Source: an uncultured Ruminococcus sp.
Lineage (GTDB): Bacteria > Bacillota > Clostridia > Oscillospirales > Ruminococcaceae
Direction of reading: 5' to 3'
Assembly (NCBI GenBank): GCA_902783005.1
Contig: CACZPI010000092.1
Coordinates: forward strand, 1 to 57,339
Length of the DNA stretch: 57,339 nucleotides
The translations under genes were made by a program, and so were the position numbers. Positions 34,221 through 42,003 of the stretch are shown here, piece by piece. The notes under the pieces are model-generated. The model saw nothing but the letters and a program-made list of their open reading frames with translations. It had not been told where the DNA came from and made no database searches. Each line of letters opens with the position of its first letter. The first letter of the stretch is position 1.

Positions 34221-34249
34221 ATTATACCAGAATGCCGAAAATTTTGCAA
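34221..34249 (-). promoter_or_regulatory. Promoter of mtaB
   Basis: Minus strand: TTGCAA, 17 bp and TATAAT with TGg. An AAAATGC/GCATTTT hairpin (34197-34214) starts only a few bases into the transcript. The -35 is six bases from the -35 of the divergent HPr-like promoter. Confidence 0.85.
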
Positions 34250-34254
34250 GCCCC

Positions 34255-34283
34255 TTGACAGTACGTCTTTTTCGTGGTATGCT
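34255..34283 (+). promoter_or_regulatory. Promoter of the HPr-like gene
   Basis: TTGACA (34255-34260), 17 bp and TATGCT (34278-34283) with TGg. It lies back-to-back with the mtaB promoter. Confidence 0.75.
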
Positions 34284-34287
34284 ATAG

Positions 34288-34487
34288 TTGCAGCAAAGGA
34301 AAAAGCTGTACACAAGGAAAAAAGAGAAAGCCATCAACCAAAGCGCTGTGCGATCGCGCAAGCGATCGCAGACGGGTTTCTCCCAGGAAAACTGGAACAA
34401 TCCGGGCGCACGACCCTGCGTATTCAGATCTGATCTGTTATTTCACAGGAATTGATTTGAACGCAATTTGAACGGAGGTAGAGATTT
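34288..34487 (+). promoter_or_regulatory. 200-nt leader of the HPr-like gene with a GNRA hairpin
   Basis: Contains TGCGATCGC-GCAA-GCGATCGCA (34349-34370), a 9-bp perfect stem closed by a GNRA tetraloop and built from two GCGATCGC octamers. No U-tract follows, so it is not a terminator. GGAGG (34473-34477) serves the ATG at 34488. Confidence 0.55.
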
Positions 34488-34718
34488 ATGACCACAACAC
34501 ATGTATTCCTGAAAGAGATCAACGATGTCAAGGATTTCGTGAATGTCCTGATGCGTTTCGGCTTCGATATCGACCTGGTATCCGGTAAGTATGTCGTAGA
34601 CGCAAAGTCCATTATGGGTATCTTCAGCCTCGACCTTTCCAAGCCGATCGAGCTGCGTGCCTATACTGAGGACGCTGAGGATCTGTTCGCTGCACTCGAC
34701 AAGTATATCGTCAAGTAA
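34488..34718 (+). CDS. HPr-like regulatory protein lacking the phosphoryl-transfer histidine (Crh-type)
   Basis: 76 residues with the HPr fold length. The second half matches HPr closely, including the regulatory-Ser loop DAKSIMGIFSL (Ser41, the equivalent of HPr Ser46). The stretch where HPr has its catalytic GLHARPA is EINDVKDFVNV and has no histidine. It should therefore not carry phosphate in PTS sugar uptake but could be phosphorylated on Ser by HPr kinase and act in catabolite control, as Crh does in Bacillus. It stands alone with its own promoter and terminator. Confidence 0.85.
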   Translation: MTTTHVFLKEINDVKDFVNVLMRFGFDIDLVSGKYVVDAKSIMGIFSLDLSKPIELRAYTEDAEDLFAALDKYIVK

Positions 34719-34769
34719 TCCGCGGACACCCTGCTTAATTATACAGATAAATTGTTTTGCAAATACGGC

Positions 34770-34808
34770 AGCAAGTCCCTCCGTTCCCGCGGAGGGGCTT
34801 GCTGTTTT
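34770..34808 (+). terminator. Terminator of the HPr-like gene
   Basis: A long stem (AGCAAG and CCTCCG on the 5' arm with CGGAGG and CTTGCT on the 3' arm, 34770-34803) followed by GTTTTTCTGTTTTT. Confidence 0.9.
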
Positions 34809-34880
34809 TCTGTTTTTATTTATATCTGATTGCGGTGTTTAGGATTTGTATGCAAAGTCAATAAGAACCGGTTAAGTCCC

Positions 34881-34909
34881 TTGCGCGACAGGCACATTTG
34901 CAGTAGAAT
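34881..34909 (+). promoter_or_regulatory. Promoter of the C39-like peptidase gene
   Basis: TTGCGC (34881-34886), 17 bp and TAGAAT (34904-34909); no extended -10. Confidence 0.65.
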
Positions 34910-34941
34910 AGACATAGACTAAAACCAAGGAGGCGTCTGTC

Positions 34942-35664
34942 ATGAATGCGGAAAAGAAGAAACGCGCCCGCGGCAGGAGAATTGCGGCGGTGATCCTGCT
35001 GGTGCTGCTGGCAGGCGGGGGCTGGGCGGTTTACCGGCATTTGCAGATCCCCGCGGAGCTGCTGGGATTTGCGGCAGCCTATCCGGAGGCACGCAGCTTT
35101 GTGATGCAGTATCCGAAGGAAGCGGGGCGGCATCACGAGATCGCGCTGGAGGCAGAGGAGGGCATCCCGCTGCTGCTGCAATGGGATACGCGCTGGGGGT
35201 ATGAGCGGTACGGAGACAGCTGGATCGGGGACAGCGGATGCGGCCCGACCTGTCTGTCGATGGTGGTCGTTGGACTGACCGGACAGACGCAGCAGCATCC
35301 GCTGGCGGTCGCACGGCTTTCGGAGGCGAACGGCTGGTATGTGGAAGGCGTCGGCACCGCATGGGATCTGATGACGGAGGGCGCTGCAAAGCTGGGCGTG
35401 CAGGGCGAACGCGGCGAGCTGACGGAGGAATGGATCCTGGCACATCTCTCGGCGCAGACCCCGATGATCGCTTCGATGAAGCCGGGGGATTTCACATACG
35501 GCGGGCATTTCATCGTGCTGACCGGCATTGAGGAGGACGGCCGGATCCGGGTGAATGATCCGAACAGCCCGGAACGCTCCGGAAGAAGCTGGGACGTGGG
35601 TACCTTGGTGCGGCAGATGAAGGGACTCTGGGTGTACCGCCTTCCGGAGGATGAAACGGCATGA
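34942..35664 (+). CDS. Membrane-anchored C39-like (papain-fold) peptidase
   Basis: 240 residues: a basic N-terminus, one transmembrane helix (about 13-31), then an extracytoplasmic Peptidase_C39_2-type domain. The triad is visible: Cys100 in DSGCGPTCLSM, His189 in YGGHFIVLTG and Asp206 in VNDPNS, with Gln80 (LLQWDTRWG) as the oxyanion residue. Such proteins are common in Ruminococcus and may cleave peptides at the cell surface; the substrate is unknown. AAGGAGG lies 10 bp upstream of the ATG. Confidence 0.88.
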   Translation: MNAEKKKRARGRRIAAVILLVLLAGGGWAVYRHLQIPAELLGFAAAYPEARSFVMQYPKEAGRHHEIALEAEEGIPLLLQWDTRWGYERYGDSWIGDSGCGPTCLSMVVVGLTGQTQQHPLAVARLSEANGWYVEGVGTAWDLMTEGAAKLGVQGERGELTEEWILAHLSAQTPMIASMKPGDFTYGGHFIVLTGIEEDGRIRVNDPNSPERSGRSWDVGTLVRQMKGLWVYRLPEDETA

Positions 35665-35667
35665 AAA

Positions 35668-35699
35668 ATCCCCCTCTTTGCGTTCCCAAAGAGGGGGAT
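35668..35699. terminator. Bidirectional terminator between the C39-like and CotH genes
   Basis: A 13-bp perfect stem (35668-35680 with 35687-35699). On the minus strand ATTTTTC follows, giving a good U-tract for the CotH gene; the plus side is weaker. Confidence 0.85.
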
Positions 35700-35703
35700 G
35701 ATC

Positions 35704-38313
35704 TTACCGGTTGAGAATGAGGTGCTTGAGGGCTGCCAGATCGAAAATATCCGTGATGCCGTCGGCATGGACATCGGTTCTGGCAAGTGTGACCTTTTCA
35801 CCGACCAGATATTTCTGGAGCAGCACGGCATCGCGTACATCCACAACGCCGTTGGCATCGTAGTCACCGACAAGCGTATCGGAATAGACGGCTGTAATCG
35901 TGGTATCACCGTCCATCTTCACGCTGACGGAAGCAGACTGCTCTGTTCCCTCGGTAATGGTGCCGCCGGTGATCTCCCAGTGCGAGAAGGAGGAACCGGG
36001 CTTCGGGACTGCGGTCAGATGCAGGTCATAATCGCTGTGGTATTTGCCCGACCATGTGCTGCCCACATCGTCAAGGGTAAGGGTGTTGAGCTGTACATAG
36101 CCCTCGGCCTCCGGACTGTTGACGGTCAGCTTCTTGGCATCGCCGCGCAGGGAAAGCGCCTGCCGCATGGTGCGTTCAGCAGCATCCGGGCGCTGGTTGT
36201 AGAAATTGGTAATGGTGCTGTATTCCTCATTGAAGCGCTGCTGTCCCTTCTGACCGGACAGATCCCTGGAATAGAACCGTGCAAAGGTATCAAGGATCTG
36301 CTGCTGGTAATTCTGCTGGTAGAAGCTGATTACAGGCTTGGTGCGGTCGGGGGCAAAGTTGTAATTGGCCAGATCCATCATCGTGGAGGCGAATTGCAGC
36401 CGGAATGCGTCATAGCTCAGGAGCTTCGTGAAGCAGCGGCTCCAGTCGTCGGTATTGCTGGAAATGCGGGAGAAGACGTTCGCATTTACGGAGGTGTTGT
36501 TGTCGCTGTAAAGGCCGGTGTTGTACTCGGTATCGAACAGGAACATTCTCCATTTGCCGTCGGCATAGGGATTTGTCTCGTCAATGGCATTGCAGCGCCA
36601 TGCGCAGTTGTTGTTCTGCGGCCAGTCAGCATTGCACCAGTAGATCTGCGCGGCGTAATAGTCAATATAGCTCTGAATGTCAACCTTTTCACAGAACTGC
36701 TCATAGCTGATGCTGCCGTTTGCCACGCCCTGCTGGAGATTGTCCCAGTCGGCAAGATCCTGGTCGGTGCCTTCTTCAAGGGCATTGTTCTTGACAATGG
36801 CGACATCGCTGCCCTTGACGCCGTAGTGATCCTTGAGGTAATCCTTGCCGAGCTTTTCGGTGATCTGGTAGATGCCCCAGAATTCGCCGTCGATGAGGAC
36901 GATGCATTCATTCGTTGCCTGGGTGGCAAAGCTGCGGTCGGAGACAAGTGCCTGGTTGATGGAATCGCGGAAGAAGGCATAGCTGGTATCATTGCCGCCG
37001 TTGCGCAGGACGATGCCTTCGTATTTGCTGATGGTCTTGCCGTTCTTGGCCTTGGTGGCCTTGCCGTCAAAGAAATCAAAGGCAAGCTCCGGCGTGCCGT
37101 AATCCTGCCGCGCATAGACATTGAAGCTCTTCTGCGGTGCGGAACGCGAGGCAGCGCCCTTGATGCGGATGCCGACATTCTGGGAGAGGATCTCCTGTCC
37201 GTTCTCGAAGAGGGTGAAGGAAGCCTCGCGCTCCCATTCGCGTCCCTTCTGGGTGTAGTTGGCATCCATTTCCCACGGCTGCTTGCCGCCGAAGCCCGGC
37301 CAGCCGCCCCAGCCTCCCCAGGGATTCTGGCTGCCCTGGTTCTCCTCGTCATAGACCTTGCCGAGGCAATAGATACCGGTCTCGTAATCAAAGAGATTGT
37401 CCGGATCGGTCACGAGGGAAACGACCTTCATGGTCTTGTAGTACCCGGAATTCGTTTTGCCGACGAAATAGGTGCGCGTGACCGGATCACTGATGCGTCC
37501 CTGTGCATCCACGGCGACTGCACGGATGACGGCGGCCTTATCCACATTGCCGCTGGGCGCATCCGCACCGCCTGCGGCAATATCGGTTTTCGCGCTCAGA
37601 CGGTTGGGGGTATTGGTCATGTCCTCCACGCGGATCGGCGCGGAATACTTCTCGGAATCCGTGGACGGATCGCTGCCGTCGGTGGTATAGTATACAGTTG
37701 TTCCGGCGGGAGCAGTGATCGTCAGATCGAAGGCGCTGTCATAGAAGCCGCTTGCTGCGGAGAATTCCGGGAGCTGCACGGCATTCGAGCCTTCCGGTGC
37801 GGCATTGGCATTGCCGGGGGTGCCGGAGAGGGTGTACCAGGTGCCGGAGCCGTCGGGATACTGTCCGTAGGTGGTATCGGCTGCCAGGGCGCCGAAGGTA
37901 AGGGTATCCATGGCATTGCCGGCGGCATCGGTCAGGGTGAGCGTTTCGCCGGATGTGGAAAGACCGAAGGGCGCATAGGAGGGATTTGTCAGTGCGGCAT
38001 TGCTGTCACACCAGACCACAAGGGTACCGCCCGCAGGAACGGAGGTACCGGCGGGGAAGGTGTAGCGGTAGGGCTCGGCCGCCTTGTCGGAGAGGCCGCA
38101 GCCGGATAAGTCGGCGGGAGCGCTGCCGGGGTTGTACAGCTCTATCCAGTCGTAGAAGCTGCCGTCCGGGGCAGGCATGGTGGTATTCTTGGAGCAGACC
38201 TCATTGAAGGTGATGCCCCCGGCAGCAGCGGCGGGGAGCAGTCCGGCATTGCCGAGAATGAGAGACAGACTCAGGATCCCTGCGGCGGTGCGCAGGGGAT
38301 GATGGTTTTTCAT
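35704..38313 (-). CDS. Secreted CotH-kinase-family protein with lamin-tail, chitobiase-like and dockerin modules
   Basis: 869 residues. Signal peptide at 1-32 (ends PAAAAGG), then a lamin-tail domain (TFNEVCSKNT...FYDWIELYNPG), a chitobiase/HEX C-terminal-like beta domain (GTTVYYTTDGSDPS), the CotH domain (IRIKGAASR, KSFNVY, RNGGND, DGEFWGIYQI, EYNTG), a small beta-repeat domain and a C-terminal dockerin (GDYDANGVVDVRDAVLLQKYL plus a second loop). CotH proteins are often attached to cellulosomes; some phosphorylate proteins, but activity here is not shown. I chose ATG 38313 with GGAGG upstream; the longer frame to 38361 lacks a signal-peptide start. Confidence 0.9.
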   Translation of the reverse strand: MKNHHPLRTAAGILSLSLILGNAGLLPAAAAGGITFNEVCSKNTTMPAPDGSFYDWIELYNPGSAPADLSGCGLSDKAAEPYRYTFPAGTSVPAGGTLVVWCDSNAALTNPSYAPFGLSTSGETLTLTDAAGNAMDTLTFGALAADTTYGQYPDGSGTWYTLSGTPGNANAAPEGSNAVQLPEFSAASGFYDSAFDLTITAPAGTTVYYTTDGSDPSTDSEKYSAPIRVEDMTNTPNRLSAKTDIAAGGADAPSGNVDKAAVIRAVAVDAQGRISDPVTRTYFVGKTNSGYYKTMKVVSLVTDPDNLFDYETGIYCLGKVYDEENQGSQNPWGGWGGWPGFGGKQPWEMDANYTQKGREWEREASFTLFENGQEILSQNVGIRIKGAASRSAPQKSFNVYARQDYGTPELAFDFFDGKATKAKNGKTISKYEGIVLRNGGNDTSYAFFRDSINQALVSDRSFATQATNECIVLIDGEFWGIYQITEKLGKDYLKDHYGVKGSDVAIVKNNALEEGTDQDLADWDNLQQGVANGSISYEQFCEKVDIQSYIDYYAAQIYWCNADWPQNNNCAWRCNAIDETNPYADGKWRMFLFDTEYNTGLYSDNNTSVNANVFSRISSNTDDWSRCFTKLLSYDAFRLQFASTMMDLANYNFAPDRTKPVISFYQQNYQQQILDTFARFYSRDLSGQKGQQRFNEEYSTITNFYNQRPDAAERTMRQALSLRGDAKKLTVNSPEAEGYVQLNTLTLDDVGSTWSGKYHSDYDLHLTAVPKPGSSFSHWEITGGTITEGTEQSASVSVKMDGDTTITAVYSDTLVGDYDANGVVDVRDAVLLQKYLVGEKVTLARTDVHADGITDIFDLAALKHLILNR

Positions 38314-38384
38314 AGCGGGATTCCTCCTTCGGGATGATGTCGAAAACGGTATACTTGCCAAAACTATCCGATTTTACTGTATTT

Positions 38385-38413
38385 ATTATAACATGCCGCA
38401 GAAAAATTGTCAA
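38385..38413 (-). promoter_or_regulatory. Promoter of the CotH-dockerin gene
   Basis: Minus strand: TTGACA, 17 bp and TATAAT with TGt. A TGTCGAA (plus-strand 38338-38344) lies in the leader. Confidence 0.9.
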
Positions 38414-38441
38414 CATAGAATGAACGATTCCTGAAAAAAGC

Positions 38442-38472
38442 ATGTATCCCCCGCTGAATGCGGGGGATACAT
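38442..38472 (-). terminator. Terminator of the EAL-domain gene
   Basis: A 13-bp perfect stem (38442-38454 with 38460-38472). On the minus strand it is followed by GCTTTTTTC. Confidence 0.93.
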
Positions 38473-38481
38473 TTCCCTTAT

Positions 38482-40134
38482 CTATGCCAGGTATTTCTCT
38501 TTGAATTCCGCAATGGGAATTGGTTTGGAATAATAATAGCCCTGCAGGCTGTCCACCTGGTACCGCAGCAGATGGTTGCGCATTTCTGCCGTTTCCACGC
38601 CCTCCACGCAGAGCTTTGCGCCGAAGGAACCGGCAAGGGATGCAATGAACTGCACCGTACTCTGGTCGGCCTTGCTGTGGACAATGTTCTTGACGTAATC
38701 CCGGTCGATCTTGACGGTATCGACTTCCAGCTCCCGCAGAATGCCGAGAGAGGAAAAGCCTGTTCCGAAATCATCGAGCGCTACACGGATGCCGCAGCTG
38801 CGCAGGGTGCCGAAGGTATTGCGCAGGAGCTTGACGTCGAGAATGCGGCAGCGCTCCGTGATCTCCAGACACAGATTCTCCGGCGGGAAGCCGGTCTCTG
38901 CGAGCAGATCGAGCACTTCCTTGACAAAGGCAGTGTTCTCAAGCTGGGTATACGAGAGATTCACATTCAGGACAAGCTGCGGATAGCGTCCGAGAAGCTG
39001 TCTGCCCTCGGTCATGGCCGTGCGCAGGATCCATTTTCCCAGCTCCGGATACAGTGAATCTTCCTCGAGCACCGGAATGAACTGGTTCGGCGTGATAATG
39101 CCGTAATCTGCATCATGCCAGCGGATCAGCGCCTCCATGCCCTTGAGCTTTTCGGTTATGGTATCCACGATCGGCTGGTAGCACAGGTAGAATCCCGTGC
39201 ATCCTTCCGCAACACTTTGCCGGACAGTATTGATCCGCTCAATGGAATGCCGGTTGTCGTCCGTCAGCCGGTCGGCAAAGGTCACGCATTCCCCGAGCTT
39301 GTGATTCTTGGATTGATAATAGGCATATTTCAGACAGCTGTACACCGTCTTGGTGCTGATGTCGAAGGTATTTACATTGAGCAGGCCTGCGTTGAGTGCC
39401 AGGCTGATGCGCTCCTCCTCCACATAGAACCGGTGTGTGCAGCACTCCCGGATGAGCTGATACCCCGCGATCATTTCCTCCTCGGAGAGAGAATGGGAAA
39501 TGACGGCGAACTTGGTACCGTCGAGCCGGTAGACAGCGCCGTTGTTGGCGAATTCCCGCTGCAGGAGATTAGCAAGCGCCTGCAGCACGCTGTTGCCGAA
39601 GCTGTAGCCGTACAGGTCATTGACATTCGAGAAGGCTGTCAGACCGATCATCATGACGGTGAAGCTCTCCTGCTTCCAGAAGGAGGATTGCAGGTCGTCA
39701 AAGAAGCCGTACAGGCTCCGCAGTCCCGTGGACACATCAATGAAGCTCAGAAGTCCGTGATTGTGGATGGAGCCGCCGAAATACGCCGGGCTGCCGTCCG
39801 CATCCCGGATGACCACGCCGCGGCAGGTACAGACCGCATAGCTGCCGTCCTTGGCCAGCGCCCGGTACTGCATGTCATGGCCGGAATCACGCCCTTCAAA
39901 AATGGCGGCGATGCTGCTGTTATAATTGTCACGGTCGTCCGGATGGATATGCTCCGCCCAGATCGCACCGGCATTCTTCATGTATTCGCCCGGCAGATCA
40001 AAAAAATCCACCGCACGCTCTGACCAGCGGGACACATCCTCCTTCATGTCACACAGGTAGACATAGTTTCCCTCTGCGATGATGGAGAAGGCTTCAAACA
40101 AGCTGTCAAGCCGTTTTTTTCTGTCTGCATCCAT
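38482..40134 (-). CDS. PAS-GGDEF-EAL protein, probable c-di-GMP phosphodiesterase
   Basis: 550 residues without membrane segments. A PAS domain (about 25-125, HIHPDDRDNYNSSI), a degenerate GGDEF domain (about 130-285; the active loop reads RLDGTKF instead of GGDEF), then an EAL domain (about 300-545). The EAL metal and catalytic motifs are intact: GMEALIRW, NVNLSYTQLEN, EITER, DDFGTGFSSLG, VKID, VEGVET and QGYYYSKPI. It is therefore likely to hydrolyse c-di-GMP and not to make it; the GGDEF half may bind GTP as a regulator. Monocistronic. Confidence 0.92.
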   Translation of the reverse strand: MDADRKKRLDSLFEAFSIIAEGNYVYLCDMKEDVSRWSERAVDFFDLPGEYMKNAGAIWAEHIHPDDRDNYNSSIAAIFEGRDSGHDMQYRALAKDGSYAVCTCRGVVIRDADGSPAYFGGSIHNHGLLSFIDVSTGLRSLYGFFDDLQSSFWKQESFTVMMIGLTAFSNVNDLYGYSFGNSVLQALANLLQREFANNGAVYRLDGTKFAVISHSLSEEEMIAGYQLIRECCTHRFYVEEERISLALNAGLLNVNTFDISTKTVYSCLKYAYYQSKNHKLGECVTFADRLTDDNRHSIERINTVRQSVAEGCTGFYLCYQPIVDTITEKLKGMEALIRWHDADYGIITPNQFIPVLEEDSLYPELGKWILRTAMTEGRQLLGRYPQLVLNVNLSYTQLENTAFVKEVLDLLAETGFPPENLCLEITERCRILDVKLLRNTFGTLRSCGIRVALDDFGTGFSSLGILRELEVDTVKIDRDYVKNIVHSKADQSTVQFIASLAGSFGAKLCVEGVETAEMRNHLLRYQVDSLQGYYYSKPIPIAEFKEKYLA

Positions 40135-40178
40135 GCTGCTCCCTCCTTCCTTGTCTCTTTCAGTATGCTACTTTTTTT

Positions 40179-40207
40179 ATTATATCATAAAGAAAACCAA
40201 AAGTCAA
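40179..40207 (-). promoter_or_regulatory. Promoter of the EAL-domain gene
   Basis: Minus strand: TTGACT, 17 bp and TATAAT with TGa. Confidence 0.85.
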
Positions 40208-40314
40208 TCATTTTCCGGCAGAATGAGCAGAACATTTGATGCTTCAGGCAGAAATTTATGCATGATTCTGGATATCAAGGCATTTTTTTAGCAGGTGTGT
40301 CAAATTCCCGCCGC

Positions 40315-40343
40315 TTTACATTCTGCCCGTGCTGTGGTATAAT
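40315..40343 (+). promoter_or_regulatory. Promoter of the second ECF sigma operon
   Basis: TTTACA (40315-40320), 17 bp and TATAAT (40338-40343) with TGg. It leaves a ~165-nt leader. The rest of the 378-bp gap (40135-40512) holds the EAL promoter and no credible ORF. Confidence 0.8.
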
Positions 40344-40512
40344 GATACAGACAGAGAAACAAACGTGATTGGTGATACTTCACAAATTACAGGTGATAAT
40401 TTGTGCAATGCTACAAAGTTTGGGATGCGGCAGAAAAAAGTGTCAGGATTCGCCCTGCAAAAACGTATTCTTATCAGAAGCCCCGCAAGAGGGGAGAAAG
40501 GTGGGATGTACA

Positions 40513-41052
40513 ATGCTGTCGATGTATGAAACGGACGAGGCGGCGGGCAGCAGCACCGGGACGATCCGGATAACGGGCGGCAGCTTTGCGGCGATCGACC
40601 GTTACAAGGATGTGGTTTACCGCACGGCACTGACGGCGACGGGGAATCATGCAGATGCCGAGGATGTGATGCAGGAGGTATTTCTGCGGTATTTTCAGAC
40701 GCATCCGACATTTGCGTCGGATACACATGAAAAGGCGTGGTTCATCCGGGTCGCGTTGAATCAGTCGCACAATATCACACGCAGCGTATGGTTTCGCAGG
40801 CGCACCGATGCAGATCTGACAAAGATCCCGCAGCCGGAGGAAGGTCAGACAGATTCGGCTGTGCTTCGGGCAGTTCTGGCATTGCCGGAACGGTACCGGG
40901 TAGCAGTGTATCTGTACTATTATGAAGAATATCCGACCAAGGAGATTGCCCGACTGATGGGAAAGTCAGAGGCAGCCGTGGCACAATACCTGAGCCGCGG
41001 CCGGGCAAAGCTCCGCAGAAAGCTGGGAGGTGCAGGGCATGAATCTGCGTGA
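40513..41052 (+). CDS. ECF-type RNA polymerase sigma factor
   Basis: 179 residues. Region 2 is YKDVVYRTALTATGNHADAEDVMQEVFLRYFQTHP...EKAWFIRVALNQSHN, and region 4 is LPERYRVAVYLYYYEEYPTKEIARLMGKSEAAVAQYLSRGRAKLRRKL. The start is ATG 40513, with GAAAGGTGGGA upstream; ATG 40522 is possible. It overlaps the next gene by 14 nt, so it is coupled to its membrane partner. Transcribed from a sigma-A promoter, unlike the 25895 pair, where none was seen. Confidence 0.9.
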   Translation: MLSMYETDEAAGSSTGTIRITGGSFAAIDRYKDVVYRTALTATGNHADAEDVMQEVFLRYFQTHPTFASDTHEKAWFIRVALNQSHNITRSVWFRRRTDADLTKIPQPEEGQTDSAVLRAVLALPERYRVAVYLYYYEEYPTKEIARLMGKSEAAVAQYLSRGRAKLRRKLGGAGHESA

Positions 41053-41380
41053 TGAGATCAGACGGGCTTATGATCCGGTGAAGCCCCCGGAGGAAACGAT
41101 AGAAAAGATGAAGCAGGAGTTGTATCAGAAGGATTTCCATGAGGACGAGGAGGAACTGACTTTTATTGCCGAGGAGGCAAGGCGTCCGGGGATCCGGCAG
41201 TATTTCGGCTATTTTGCAATGACGGCGGCAGTATGCCTGGTGCTGGGTGGCGTGATCTGGAACGGGATGCAGGAAAAGGTCAATGACTTCCATCCCGGCA
41301 GCAACGTCAACATCGAGACAACCGTTCCCACAGAGGAAACGACTGAGGAAACCGCCGAGACCACGACGGCGCCGGAATAA
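41039..41380 (+). CDS. Small membrane protein partnered with the ECF sigma (putative anti-sigma)
   Basis: 113 residues: a ~62-residue charged cytoplasmic N-terminus, one transmembrane helix (YFGYFAMTAAVCLVLGGVIW), and a short extracytoplasmic Thr/Glu-rich tail (TTVPTEETTEETAETTT). The layout fits a minimal anti-sigma without a sensor domain. GGGAGG precedes ATG 41039 inside the sigma gene. The function is inferred from gene coupling and topology. Confidence 0.65.
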   Translation: MNLRDEIRRAYDPVKPPEETIEKMKQELYQKDFHEDEEELTFIAEEARRPGIRQYFGYFAMTAAVCLVLGGVIWNGMQEKVNDFHPGSNVNIETTVPTEETTEETAETTTAPE

Positions 41381-41395
41381 CGGACAACACATGAA

Positions 41396-41427
41396 AAACC
41401 CCTTTCCTGCAAGCAGGGAAGGGGTTT
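41396..41427. terminator. Bidirectional terminator between the anti-sigma-like and rhomboid genes
   Basis: A 15-bp stem with one wobble pair (41396-41410 with 41413-41427). On the minus strand it runs into GGTTTTTC; on the plus strand TTTGGTTC follows. Confidence 0.85.
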
Positions 41428-41430
41428 GGT

Positions 41431-42003
41431 TCATTCAGAAGCCTTCGGCTCCCGGGCATACAAAAGCCCGAAGAAGATGCCGCAGAGCCCGCCGATGATG
41501 TGGGTGAGCTGGGAAATGTTGTCGCTGTTTGCCACACCGTTCAGGATCTCCTGACCGATGTAGATGACCACGACCAGTACCAGCGTGACCGGCAGCTTGC
41601 CGGATTTCACGGAAGTACACGAGCACAGGATGATGAACAGGAACACAATGCCGCTCGCGCCTACAAGCGCCGCACCGCTCAGAAGCAGATGTGCCAGGCC
41701 GCTGACGACCGCTGTCACAAAGATCATGAGCACCAGCCGTTTGCTGCCGTATTTTTCTTCGAGCATAGGGCCGGTTAGGATGATGGTGGTGAAGTTGTTG
41801 ACGAAATGTGTCATATCCGCGTGCACGAAAATGTAAGAAAAGAGCCGGACATACTGCATCGGATCCTTCAGATCCGTCCGCTGGCACGCCAGTAAGCCGA
41901 TGCTGTCCCCGCGTGTGGCATAGCCTGCCAGCACCAGCAGAAAGGACAGGATCGTGAATGTGATCGTGACCGGAGCATTCAGCTCGATCTTCAGGGATTT
42001 CAT
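41431..42003 (-). CDS. Rhomboid-family intramembrane serine protease
   Basis: 190 residues, about six membrane segments. Catalytic Ser117 lies in GASGIVF (motif GxSG) and His168 in THIIGG; HADMTHFVNN gives the conserved H-x-x-x-N of the second helix. The family cleaves transmembrane substrates inside the bilayer. It starts in the overlap with the stop of the upstream phosphoribosyltransferase-like gene, so the two form an operon. The substrate is unknown. Confidence 0.92.
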   Translation of the reverse strand: MKSLKIELNAPVTITFTILSFLLVLAGYATRGDSIGLLACQRTDLKDPMQYVRLFSYIFVHADMTHFVNNFTTIILTGPMLEEKYGSKRLVLMIFVTAVVSGLAHLLLSGAALVGASGIVFLFIILCSCTSVKSGKLPVTLVLVVVIYIGQEILNGVANSDNISQLTHIIGGLCGIFFGLLYAREPKASE

